A DNA stretch of 64,000 nt from Eupeodes corollae (lineage: Eukaryota; Arthropoda; Insecta; Diptera; Syrphidae), in assembly GCF_945859685.1 (NCBI RefSeq), contig NC_079148.1, positions 139,063,133-139,127,132 of the forward strand, written 5' to 3'. The notes below the pieces were generated by a model, which was not told the DNA's origin, did not search any database, and saw only the letters and a program-made list of their open reading frames with translations. How positions within the stretch are numbered: position 1 is the first letter of the stretch; every line of letters begins with the position of its first letter. This document shows, one piece after another, positions 44,791 through 55,084 of this stretch. The position numbers and the translations under genes are program-made.

Positions 44791-46016
44791 TAAACGGTGG
44801 TTTTTTAAAAGCTTGAGAACTTTAAAAAAAAAAAAAACGCATAAAATTTGCAAAATCTCATTGATTCTTTATTTGAAACGTTAGATTGGTCCATGACATT
44901 TACTTTTTGAAGATAATTTCATTTTAATGTTGACCGCGGCTGCGTCTTAGGTGGTCCATTCGGAAAGTCCAATTTTGGGTAACTTTTTCGAGCATTTCGG
45001 CCGGAATAGCCCGAAAATAGTCTAAAGGCGTCAAATCGCATGATCTTAGTGGCCAACTTACCGGTCCATTCCTTGAGATGAATTGTTCTCCGAAGTTTTC
45101 CCTCAAAATGGCCATAGAATCGCGAACTGTGTGGCATGTAGCGCCATCTTGTTGAAATCTCATGTCAACCAAGTTCAGTTCTTCCATTTTTGGCAACAAA
45201 AAGTTTGTTAGCATTGAACAATAGCGATCGCCATTCACCGTAACGTTGCGTCCAACAGCATCTTTGAAAAAATACGGTCCAATGATTCCACCAGCGTACA
45301 AACCACACCAAACAGTGCATTTTTCGGGATGCATGGGCAGTTCTTGAACGGCTTCTGGTTGCTCTTCACTCCAAATGCGGCAATTTTGCTTATTTACGTA
45401 GCCATTCAACCAGAAATGAGCCTCATCGCTGAACAAAATTTGTCGATAAAAAAGCGGATTTTCTGCCAACTTATCTAGGGCCCATTCACTGAAAATTCGA
45501 CGTTGTGGCAGATCGTTCGGCTTCAGTTCTTGCAGGAGCTGTATTTTATACGGTTTTACACCAAGATCTTTGCGTAAAATCTTCCATGTGGTCGAATAAC
45601 ACAAACCCAATTGCTGCGAACGGCGACGAATCGACATTTCACGGTCTTCAGCAACACTCTCAGAAACAGACGCAATATTCTCTTCTGTACGCACTGTACG
45701 CATTCGTGTGGTTGGTTTAATGTCCAGTAAAGTAAACTGAGTGCGAAACTTGGTCACAATCGCATTAATTGTTTGCTCACTTGGTCGATTATGTAGACCA
45801 TAAATCGGACGTAAAGCGCGAAACACATTTCGAACCGAACACTGATTTTGGTAATAAAATTCAATGATTTGCAAGCGTTGCTCGTTAGTAAGTCTGTTCA
45901 TGATGAAATGTCAAAGCATACTGAGCATCTTTCTGTTTGACACCATGTCTGAAATCCCGCGTGATCTGTCAAATACTAATGCATGAAAATCCTAACCTCA
46001 AAAAAATCACCCTTTA
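44791..46016 (-). mobile_element. Mariner-type element copy B, nearly full length
   Basis: TA dinucleotides at 44,791-44,792 and 46,015-46,016 bound the element. The transposase-start end (minus strand) is AAAGGGTGATTTTTTTGAGG; the other end reads AACGGTGGTTTTTTAAAAGC on the plus strand. The inverted repeats are therefore short (about 14-16 bp) and imperfect. The interior is nearly identical to copy A at 33.8 kb where they overlap. The transposase gene fills most of it. Its GC content exceeds that of the flanks, as expected of a more recent arrival. Confidence 0.9.
44924..45901 (-). pseudogene. Mariner-superfamily transposase with in-frame C-terminal deletion
   Basis: 325 codons. The N-terminal part (about 1-115) looks like paired helix-turn-helix DNA-binding domains (LTNEQRLQIIEFYYQNQ; SIRRRSQQLGLCYSTTWKIL). 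The catalytic core has FSDEAHFW (D159), FQQDGATCHT (D252) and SCDLTPLDYF (D289), with 36 residues between the second and third Asp by hand count, a spacing that differs from classic mariner DD34D. Directly after DYF (residue 296, about 45,014) it jumps to RAIPAEMLEKV. Copy A has 28 further residues there (LWGNVKSKVYINKQ..), so 84 bp were lost in frame. The start MNRLTNEQRL is the natural one. The frame is open and all three Asp residues are present, but loss of the conserved LWG region makes activity doubtful. Confidence 0.88.
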
Positions 46017-46565
46017 TTAAACTTAAAAATGTAATAAAATGTTTGCTCTTATTATTGAATTTCATCAGAACTAGTTTCACGGACAAATTAGATTTTAAGA
46101 AGCTTTAATTTTTGTGAAAAACAATTGGATTGAATAAGTGAGTAAAATCAAAAAAGTGTTTGAATACAATAATTACATTAAACACAAAATTCAAACCGTA
46201 TAACTTGAAACCCTCTTTAACCTAGTTTTTTCTTTAAATACCTAAAAAACAAAGTTGAATAAAATGTGGTTTAGAGAATAATGGAAATGTAATGTCTTGA
46301 AATTAGGAAAATATATGAAATAGATGAAAATCATTTTATTATTTTATAAAGTCTTTGCTGGAAAAATTTTAATTTTATAATCTGCATTAGATTCGTTCAA
46401 GAACCCTCTTGGCAGCAGCTTAAAGCTTTGCCATGGGGAGATTTTTCAGTAATAAGCTTATCTTTATTAGAAGCAAACTTTAGACAAGATTGCTATCGAG
46501 CTTATCATTGATTGGCTGGGATTGTTAACCGTGAAATGGAGAAGCTGAAGAGTTTGGGGAGGAAG
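46017..46565. other. Spacer, nothing recognised
   Basis: AT-rich, no supported frames. Confidence 0.4.
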
Positions 46566-46576
46566 ATTTATACTTA

Positions 46577-47335
46577 TTAGCATCGATAACCTTGTTTTTT
46601 CTTAGTGGCAGTGAGAGTCTCTGCTGACCGGACATTCAATAACAGTTTTTGATGTTTGCAGAGGCTTGGAATTCGGTTTTCGAGTGATCGAAACATTGTG
46701 GACGATCTTCTTTCGAAGTTTGAAATTGAATTTGACTTTGAAAGCTTCTTCTTCATCACCACGTTGTTCTTCTTCGATAACATCTTCGTCATCTTGAAGG
46801 AGCTTGAAAAGTCTGTTCTTAGTAAGATTTCTCTTCTGCGATATGCTATATAATGCGATCTTTAAGGGATAACTTTGATTCTTCAGCTGCTTCATTTGAT
46901 AGTACTTTGATTGGATCTTGCTTTGATTTGAATTATTCTCCTTCAGGTTTTGGATAAAGTTCGATTTGGAAATGATTTGGTGTTGAATCACTTATACTCT
47001 CTGAGCTTTGAAATTCTTCTTCGTCATTTTGTTGCTGTTCATGGATGTAGTTATTTCCATAATCATATGGTTTGTTCTTGATTAAAGTTTCCGCTTCATA
47101 TTCAATAGTTTCAGAATCTTCAACAATTAGAACAAAATTATTTGACACTTTTTTGTTGTCAGTCTCAGGTTCAACAGCAGAACAATCATTTTTAGTGGGT
47201 TCTTCTTTCTTTTCAACGTTAACAGTATTTGTGAAAAATGACACAGCTTTTTTATAATTATTTCGTCGAAGTTCACAATCATAATTTGGAGGTGGTTTTT
47301 TGGTCCTTTAATTTAAGCCCAAAAATCAATTGGTT
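46577..47335 (-). pseudogene. Broken acidic low-complexity reading frames, possible gene remnant
   Basis: Minus strand. One frame (from about 47,320 to 46,933) reads TKKPPPNYDCELRRNNYKKA, then VSFFTNTVNVEKKEEPTK, SNNFVLIVEDSETIEYEAET, NDEEEFQSSESISDSTP and ends ELYPKPEGE. A second frame (46,991-46,602) continues with LLQDDEDVIEEEQRGDEEEA, FKVKFNFKLRKKIVHNVSI. The protein-like composition (alternating acidic and basic, few AT-bias residues) argues for former coding. The need for at least one frameshift and the absence of splice sites suggest a pseudogene. I do not recognise the family. Confidence 0.3.
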
Positions 47336-47990
47336 CTTTTCTTTTTTTCTTTTTATTTAACAAACTGTCAAAAACGCACTGAAGTGGTAGCCAATTTTTA
47401 ACCTTCGATGCTATGAATTATAGAACAAGTAACAATTTTAAATTCAACAAAATTTTTGTAATTTATTTACTCTACACATTAATCTCTTGTGAATTTCATT
47501 TACTTCAATTTGAGACTTAGATTTAAAATTCAGCAATCCCATCATTCATTTGCAATTAAAGAGATTTGCAATCACGTTTTCTTTAACCATTCTAAAACAA
47601 TCAATTGATTGCAATCTTTTGAGAATTCAATTTAGTTAATTGTCGCAATTTTTTAGAGGTTCATACGCGTTGATTGCATAAAATTGTGATTAGTGGAATT
47701 TTTTGTTGTATGTGTGATAAAATACAAACAGTCGCATGAACTTGCTTCGATATCCAAGGTGTGTTGAAAAATAGAACCTCTATGTTGAGATTTAAAAACG
47801 TTCCTAAAAATAAATTTATCTGAAAATATTTAAAAGTCATTTGGTTTCTGAAAAAAGCTAATTTAGTTTATTTTTTCAAATATTTTATCTCAAATGTTTC
47901 AAACATTATTTTTTAGAAAAATCTTTGGTTTTGAGTTATGAAGTCCTTATTAGAATAAGTTTAAATTTTGAATTGTACATATAAACATAT
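47336..47990. other. AT-rich spacer
   Basis: Nothing recognised. Confidence 0.4.
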
Positions 47991-47993
47991 GTA

Positions 47994-48192
47994 GTACCCG
48001 TACCATGATGGTTAGTTACTGTCATGCGAAACATCTTGTGTTCGATCCCTGCCTGTGCAACCTTAAGTTTTATTCAAAAGTACTGCCTCTTGCGAGGAAT
48101 TGACAAATTCTCCAAGAGTAATTCTTGTCATGAAAATACTTTCTCAAATTAGCCGTTCCGATTCCGCATGTAAACTGTAGGTCCCCTCCATC
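47994..48192 (+). mobile_element. tRNA-derived SINE, type 2
   Basis: Head: GTACCATGATGGTTAGTTAC (A-box region, about 48,000-48,019) and GTGTTCGATCCCTGCC (B box, 48,038-48,053). Body: TACTGCCTCTTGCGAGGAAT, CAAATTCTCCAAGAGTAATT, CTTTCTCAAATTAGCCGTTC and AACTGTAGGTCCCCTCCATC. The pol III boxes are well preserved; the intact tRNA fold is not. The body segment TTTCTCAAATTAGCCGTTC is distantly like TATCTGAAACTATGCGTTC in the 33.4-kb SINE. Confidence 0.78.
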
Positions 48193-48800
48193 ACAATAAA
48201 ATGCCATAAAGCCCAAAATCAATGTCATCTTGAACAAATCGTATATTAAACATCATAACGCCCAAATTGATGATTGACGTTTCGCCCAAAAGATGTCATG
48301 TGTTTCAAGTTTTTGGCGTTTTGAAAAAAATTGTTGTTAACTTTGGCACTGCGATAATTGTATTACCCGTACACAAACATTAAAGAAAAAAATGTCAGAT
48401 CGCCCAAAAACTCAGGACGTCAAGAAAGCGTAACAAATATGTTTGGCCTTATTTCACTTTTAGAAGACATACATACTTATTTCACTTTTAGATACATACA
48501 TCACTGCTTAGACGCGTCTCAAAGCACAATCAGCCAAAATATTTTGGACGTTTCTAAATTTGGCCGTAACGACATTAAAATTTGTTTTGGTTTATATGAT
48601 ATTTTATTTGGGCTTTGGGACCACACCCTATGTATATTTAAAATTCTTTAGGGCAAAATGAAAACTAAAAATTTGGGCGTTCTTTTACATACATTTTGCT
48701 TAACTGTTTTCGTTTTGTGACAACTTTTAGGGGTTATGACATTTTAATATTTTGGGGTTTTGGTTTTGGAAAAGACCTAACGCCCATTTATTAATTCCTT
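48193..48800. repeat. Block of recurring GCCCAAA / TTTGGGC motifs
   Basis: AAAGCCCAAAAT (48,208), CATAACGCCCAAATT (48,255), TTTCGCCCAAAAGATGTCAT (48,280), TTTTTGGCGTTTTG (48,310), ATCGCCCAAAAACTC (48,400), TTTGGGCGTTC (48,673), GGGGTTATGACATTTTA (48,730) and CCTAACGCCCATTT (48,777) recur on both strands, often next to ATGTCAT or ATGACAT. It is directly joined to the SINE end. It could be a decayed terminal region of an unknown element. No coding capacity. Confidence 0.4.
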
Positions 48801-49189
48801 AAGGACCCTGAAGGCAAAAAAAAAGGAAATTTGGAGAATTGTTTTTTGAAGGACTACAAAATACTACACGACTTGACATATTCATTTTTTGTCAAATATG
48901 AAATTGAAAAATTGAAAAGTGAACATTTTTTTTTAAAATTATATTATTAATTATACTATAAAACAAAATATTAACGTAACTTCAAAGAAAATGTATTTAT
49001 TTTGTATCCAAAATATATAATTTATTAACATACAAATTCTGTTTTACAATAATATTGAAAACAAGTCGTTTAAGACGTTGACTTTATAGGCAGAATTTTT
49101 ATAAGAAAACAAAAAAACAATTAAAGAAAATGAAACAACAAGTTAAAAGCTTTCAGTTAGTTTTCTATTTCTGTAAACCATTAAAGTTT

Positions 49190-50424
49190 GAATACAATTG
49201 TACAGCTACCAATCTTTCGTCCCGTTTGAATTACTTATTCCGCATCAAAAAAGTTCTTCCTAAAAAATCTCTCGACGGATTTCTTCAAGAATTTCGGCAA
49301 CTTCCTTGAAAGTGCACGATATTTTCTCTTTCTAGTGTACTGCAGGCTTCAAATCTGTTAGTTATATCTGGTCTTTGAAATTCGAAATTCAAGGGAAGTA
49401 TCTCCCCTATAGCTTGAAAAATAGATGATAGCATGTTAGCGTAATACATTGTGTTCACATAGTTTAATTCTCCTAAGTTTAAATCTAAATTTCTGCAGTA
49501 TTGTCTAAATTGCGATGATGTGGCTTAGTTGATATACGTCTCTCTAAATGTTTTATTAAATTTTGAGACCAAGGAGTAAAGGCTTCTTTTAAATACGTTT
49601 GAATTATTCATATTAAATTCTATAGATCCATCCACCTAAATAGATATGTTGATTCAGTATTGAAGATAATTGAGCTGCAATGAGAAATATTAAAACCCTG
49701 CTGATCCATATAGAAGAATCCATTTGAAGAATTCGGATCATGTATGAACACCAGTGTTACTGCTGTTTGGAAGCAAATAATTCAGTGAAAACTGGCTTCA
49801 GAAAGAATCGAAGTAATTCTTCAACATCTTGATATTCCTTGTAACCCCACACATCCACGCAGTAAAACATGATTAATTTAGCAATAAGTTGAAACAGTCT
49901 GTATTTTAACGAGTGATCGATTGATTTCTTTGAAATTCAATTTTTTCATAAAATGGAAAGTGCAGCCATGGCTTCCTTCAGCTTTTGTTGATGGTAATTT
50001 TTATACACAAGTAACTTATTACGTTCACGATCGGATTCTTAAATTCTTTAATTAATTTTATTTTCTGTCCCTGTTACTTCCATTTTTCACAACTGGGATA
50101 TCTTTGATGTCCTTTTCTTAATATCATTTTGTATGGTTTATTAAGGTTTACTGATAAATTTCAGGACTCTCATTATTCTTCTAACTTTTTAACCATAACT
50201 TAAAGGTTTTCTTGAGTTTCCCATAAAGAATAGTAATTTAGTCTCCAAATATTGACAACCCTAATTTCCGATAAACTTGCTACATAAAAGAGTTCCCAAT
50301 GCACAACCTTGCTTTAGACCAATTGAAGAGCTGAAATCTTTTGAAATAATTTCTCTAGCCCAAACAGCTATAGAATCTTTTGCATACTGAACTCTTAATA
50401 TATTAATAATTTTCTAGGATATGC
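49190..50424 (-). mobile_element. K-like LINE RT fragment, split by a Penelope-like remnant
   Basis: Minus strand: LRVQYAKDSIAVWAREIISK, SIGLKQGCALGTLL (motif B region, about 50,290-50,400), then further down LAKLIMFYCVDVWGYKEYQD and VEELLRFFLKPVF (about 49,785-49,890), matching the IMYYCAQVWG..LQRFLVKRYF block of the plus-strand copy near 62.75-62.83 kb. Motif C was not located and many stops are present. Upstream sequence (motif A region) continues past the insertion at 50,715-50,770, where the minus strand reads LRQLxIEVFFFNYLI. Confidence 0.7.
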
Positions 50425-50714
50425 CAATATCAAATAATTGTGATTAGTGGAAGTATCGTTTTCCGTCGGCTTTTTTGGTCACTGTAATTTTCGCAATGAA
50501 ACAATTAAGTTACATTAACTTTTCCAACATTTCGGCAGGGGTTTTTGCCTTCTTCAGGGGAACTTTATTAACACAAAAAATATAGAAATGATCTTAGTTA
50601 TTTCAATGGGATACAAATACAATAAAGTTCACTCGCTCAAGAAAAATACTTCCACTAATCACAATTATTAAACAAATTGGTCAACAAATAAACTAAATCA
50701 ATATCAAATAATTG
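50425..50714 (-). mobile_element. Penelope-like element remnant with flanking 16-bp duplication
   Basis: A 258-bp insert (50,441-50,698) flanked by exact direct repeats CAATATCAAATAATTG (50,425-50,440 and 50,699-50,714). The insert carries a perfect 21-bp inverted repeat, AATTGTGATTAGTGGAAGTA T at 50,436-50,456 and its complement at 50,646-50,666. On the minus strand it contains CCTGAAGAAGGCAAAAACCC followed by CTGCCGAAATGTT, the CTGAAGAAGGC..GCCGAAA signature familiar from Penelope-like elements' terminal repeats. No RT or GIY-YIG coding part is present, so this is a terminal-repeat-only or strongly truncated copy. The Penelope assignment rests on that signature. Confidence 0.6.
50510..50572 (-). 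ncRNA. Hammerhead-ribozyme-like core in the Penelope-like remnant
   Basis: Minus-strand order: AAGTT (stem I 5' strand), CCC, CUGAAGA (fits CUGANGA), an extra A, GGC..GCC (stem II), GAAA, AUGUU..AAUGU (stem III, with two G-U pairs), a GUA cleavage-type triplet and ACUU completing stem I. Both weak stem III pairs would be perfect if each TG were CG, a pattern expected from CpG decay. The extra A and weak stems make self-cleavage by this copy uncertain. Known in the family: Penelope-like elements carry hammerhead motifs in their terminal repeats. Confidence 0.4.
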
Positions 50715-50770
50715 AAAAAAAGAATACCTCTATCTATAGCTGCCTTAAGAACCACAAAGATATTAAAATA

Positions 50771-53100
50771 TATTTTTAGACATACATGAAAAAGTTAAAA
50801 TCAATCGATTAAAATTGTTTTGATTTATGCACTTCAACAACAAAATATATTATTGAGATAGTTGAAAATCGTAAATTATTTTACAATATCTTAAAAACTT
50901 TAATTTGATAACCAAAAACTTAAAGGTTTATAAAAAAATCGATTTTTTTTCTAGTGTGGCCTTAAAGTTAAACCTACTAATGAACTAATTTATACTTTTA
51001 CGGAATAAAACATTAATTTATTAATGAATTAAAATAAAAATTCATTAATTGAAATTGACAAACAAAAATAAGATTAAAAGTAAAATAATAAAAATAAAAT
51101 ACAAAATTAATTCTTCAGAAAGTAACAACGCCTTGAGTTCTGAGAACAATTAATTAAGTTTTTTGCTTTATGTCCAAATACGTAGAAATGAGAGCTTTTC
51201 TTCTGAATCCATGTTTCGCCTTTACCGTGATATTGCCTTCCTACTTTCATGTTGATATTTTTCTTCATATACCTTTATTTTTAACTCGGCTAGACACTTA
51301 ATACAACAAAGGTTGCATGCAACTTGACATGAATACCTACCCTTGATATATTTTGTTTTATTAATAAAAATGTTGGAATACTTTTAAAATTCCATAAACG
51401 CTTTTAAAGAAAACAATTCCACTTAAAAAATTAAAACAAAAAAAGATGGATATGTCACTTAAATAAAAATATTGTTTTCATTAGAAGAATTCTTGTGACA
51501 TATCTAAACGTTTGTCCATACAGACACATAAATATTTCTTTCATAAACGTAAGTTTTTAACAAAAAGATAATTTTTCTTACATTTTATTTATTTTTTGTA
51601 TTATTTCAGGGACGTCAGAAAAAAATGTCATTTGTGTTTATAAACAAAACAACAACTTACAAACCGATGTTTTCTTTAAATGACTCGTTTGTCAAAGCAA
51701 AATACATACATACATGATGTGGGATGCATATATTTTTTTAGTGGTTTTTTTAAGTGGTTTATTTTGGGAACTTTCTTAAATATTAATATGTGTCTTCAAC
51801 ATACACACATTGTCTATCAAAATATTTAATAATTTAGTGATCTTATGAGAGAGATTTGACTTTGAATTGAATACTTTTTATTTCAATTGCCATTGATTTT
51901 TATTTTGAAATTGAAACGTTTTTAAATTTTTAATATCTTCTATAAACTTTTCTATACAAATATGAGGAGAAATCTTTCCCTTTTTTTAAGTTAATTATAA
52001 ATTCAAAAAGTCAAATCAATTAACGTGATTGGTAGTGCAGAAAGTCCAATGGAACGTTAAGGAAATCATTTTAAAAATTGGTTTCCTTGTCAATTTATTA
52101 ATTATTCGAAATCAATTATAAATACTATATCCATACATTCATACCAATAGGCTATAAGCAAGGCATTAAGGGGACTGAAGGAGAGGCCATAATAGAGAGT
52201 TGATGGTTATTTGCAGTCTTTTCAAACGAATCATCATCATCATCACAATTTTATGTTTATTATTTATAAATTATGAGAAATATCCTGTCAGTTTTTTGCT
52301 TGTTGATAATTTGATAATATGATGATTTTTTTTTATTATTTAGGACAGGAAGTTTATTTCAGATTGTGTTGATTTATTTAACAACTTAACTACAAAACAG
52401 CTTTATTATAAAATCAACAACTTGTCAGCACAAATAATTTAAGTTTTTTTTGGTTTTTAATTTAAATAACATTCATTCATTTTGGCGAATGAAAAATTGA
52501 CGAAATATCATTCAAAAATATTGCGTTTAATAATTAAGAGGGTGACAAAATTTACACAAGATTTCAATTACCGACCATTTTTTTTAAGTGGAGCGTCAGC
52601 ATCATTCAAGAGTTTGGGTTAGCAGAAATGAGAGAACAAAATGTTTTCATCTACCTACAGTAAATATTTCAAATATAATTAATGGCGATCCTTGAATTTC
52701 AACAGCACTCCCATCGCTTTGCTTCAATTTTGACATTTAAACTGATTTTTGAAGACTGTCTAAGACATTATCAATTTATCCATAATCAACAAAACTGTCT
52801 ATTTTTAAACTCAATTAAGTAAGAATTTTCTCAGAGTTTACATGGATTAAATTTGTCCTTCTTTGAATACTAAAAATGGGTTGACTGTTTGGTAGCAGCA
52901 TTATGCACGATTTTCCAATAAGAACTTTCATTTAAAAGCGAAAGAAATTTGTACTGCTGTTACTTTTGAGGGTGTCGTCTTCTGACATTTAACAACTAAA
53001 ACCTACGCCAATAATAATTCAACGTTTAAAAAAATATTTCGAAAAAAAATTATGAAAATTTAGCATGATGAAAAAAGCTGTACACAACTGACTTCCGAAA
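50771..53100. other. AT-rich non-coding stretch
   Basis: No gene or element recognised. A short ATC repeat lies near 52,230-52,246. Confidence 0.4.
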
Positions 53101-53104
53101 TTTT

Positions 53105-53460
53105 GTAATTTCACAACTTTTATTTTTGATAACGTGGAAGATAAAGCTTTTTATCAAAACTTTACAATCAATTGAAGATCTTAAAGGTGGAATTTGTGAA
53201 GTAGTTGAAGACATACAGCCGTCAATAACTCAAAAACGCAAGAATTACCTAGGAGAATTCTTCTTTAACGATCTAAACGATCTTAATCATAACAGTATAA
53301 TCAGCCTCTCACGTTTCGTAAGGGACTCAAACTAGTTCCTTTGAGCTTAGGAGGAAGCCTCAAGATTCATGTGGTATCACAATGGGCCATTTAACTGGCC
53401 TAAGTGTGTCCGTTTCCATCTTGGACAGCCACTATCACCTAACCTAACCCTAGCAATATG
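53105..53460 (+). mobile_element. 3' end fragment of an I/R1-like LINE
   Basis: Reads KRKNYLGEFFFNDLNDLNHN and ISLSRFVRDSN, then an untranslated part containing CCATCTTGGACAGCCACTAT and a CACCTAACCTAACCC tail (about 53,438-53,452). A related fragment at 55,600-56,085 has CKTYLGEFFYNVL and CCATCATGGACAGCCACTTT, so both are 3' ends of one family. Confidence 0.6.
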
Positions 53461-53960
53461 GTGAAGGCAGTATCAATCGATTACTCATATATTATAAATC
53501 TTTATTGTAGAGGCCTCTAGAGTTTCATTGTGCTGCTCTAAGTAATTGACCTACGGCGACGAGTAAAGTACTTACAAGTTACAATATTGAACTCGAAAAA
53601 TGCCCAAAGAATAGTTGATTCGATAAATCGAGTTGAGTTTAGTTGTACTCAAACCAGAATAGCAAAGTTTCTGGAATATGCCAAATTGATTAAATTTTAT
53701 TTAAAAAGCACTTTTGTCAAGTGCTTCTTTTAAAATCGTATAATTATCTTTCACCATTTTTGCCAAGATAAACTATCAATGATAAGGCAAATAAGTTAAA
53801 GAAACTAGAAAGACCAACAACGAACATATTCGATGAATTAAATTTCTGTATGACCAAAAATTACGGCAAAAATATTATAATATCCAAAAGGTAGTAGACG
53901 TTTCTTGTCGTTCGAAAAAGTGTGCGTTATACTTCGTCGCGTCGTCGTGAGTTTTAAATC
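53461..53960. other. Spacer before the J1 copy
   Basis: AT-rich; may include decayed LINE sequence, but nothing firm. Confidence 0.35.
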
Positions 53961-53964
53961 CTCC

Positions 53965-54625
53965 CAAGCACTCCCATGTGCTTGGAGTACATTACGACTT
54001 TCGTGACAGTGCTATTTCTAATCTCATGGTTTATCTCAAAAAACAATGGAAACAAGCAATACTTTGTTTTGGAGAAAGTAATATTATTGCACTTGATATA
54101 TCAAAGGCATCTGATAGAGTTTGGCATCAAGCTCTCATATCGATAATGTGTGCATTTGTTATTAATGAATCTCTTCTTTGTTGGGTTCGAAATAATCTTC
54201 AGTTCTTATAGTTTTGATAGGTTCAAACTTCATATCCACAAAATAAACGCTGGCGTGCCACAGGGTTCCGTTTTGTCTCCGACACTTTTCACATTTTTTT
54301 TAAATGATCTTTTGTTTGAAAATTAATTGTTTCGCTGATGACATTGCCTTCAAATTTTCATAATCGATTCTTGTCCTTTGGATGTGGACTACCAACAGCA
54401 GTGTATAATAAGCTCATACAATTCTGATATTGACAGCGTTGTCCAATTTGGAATAAATCACCCTCTTCCAATGCCACTATCTATGAGTGGTAATAGCATA
54501 GCATGGAGAAGATTGAAATATGTAGCTTTCATTTTAGATATGTGCATCACAAAACATTTCCTGGAGTGACTACATATTTGACTTTTCCAAAATTCCTGAT
54601 AAATGTTTAAGTTTTCTCTCAATCA
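53965..54625 (+). mobile_element. J1 LINE, RT part of a split copy
   Basis: HYDFRDSAISNLMVYLKKQW, FGESNIIALDISKASDRVWH (motif A; 54,070-54,125), LLCWVRNN, then in another frame KLHIHKINAGVPQGSVLSPT (motif B, intact; about 54,225-54,285), NCFADDIAFKFS (motif C, FADD intact; about 54,325-54,360) and FDFSKIPDKCLSFLNH (about 54,570-54,630). Nucleotide identity to 1,210-1,520 is obvious. It stops where RTE copy C8 begins; the C-terminus resumes at 55,085. Confidence 0.82.
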
Positions 54626-54629
54626 TGTT

Positions 54630-55080
54630 AAATCATCCTTAGCATTTTGATTCTTACTTATGGCGCTACACATATTGGATCATGTCAAAGAAAGATGAGA
54701 GCTTCTTAGGATGCTTCGAGAGAAAAATTCTTCGTGTATTTTTTGGTCCCATCTGCATAGATGGAGAATGGAGGAGAAGATATAACTACGCCACTATATG
54801 GGCTGTACAGCGACATTGACAAATTTAGCAGAATTAAAGTCCAACTACTTAGATGGGCGGGTCATGTAGAGCGAATGGACATCAACGCTGAAGCCTGGAA
54901 GGTCTTCGAATCCAATATCGAAGGACAGTGCAGTAGGGGAAGACCACGTCTCAAGTGGAGCACACAAGTGGGAGATACCTTAACCAAACTGGAGCCAGTA
55001 AGCTTGGGACTGAACTCACTGAAGACACATGTTGGTTTGGGTCCTCCCCGGACTGAAGCGCTAACCTAAGAAAGTAAGTA
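54630..55080 (+). mobile_element. RTE-like LINE copy C8, 3' end only, inserted in J1
   Basis: Reads KDESFLGCFERKILRVFFGP-like sequence over two frames (54,687-54,755), IDGEWRRRYNYA, then in the 102-codon frame LYGLYSDIDKFSRIKVQLLR, WAGHVERMDINAEAWKVFES and GQCSRGRPRLKW (about 54,800-54,960), ending in CCCCGGACTGAAGCGCTAAC and a TAAGAAAGTAAGTAAG tail. GTTTAAGTTTTCT occurs just before (54,604-54,616) and just after it (55,081-55,094), a possible target-site duplication. Confidence 0.85.
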
Positions 55081-55084
55081 AGTT

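Noticed and set aside
53436..53455. Telomere-like CCTAA repeats suggesting a chromosome end
   Set aside because: Only two to three units, at a LINE 3' end with a sister copy elsewhere in the window.
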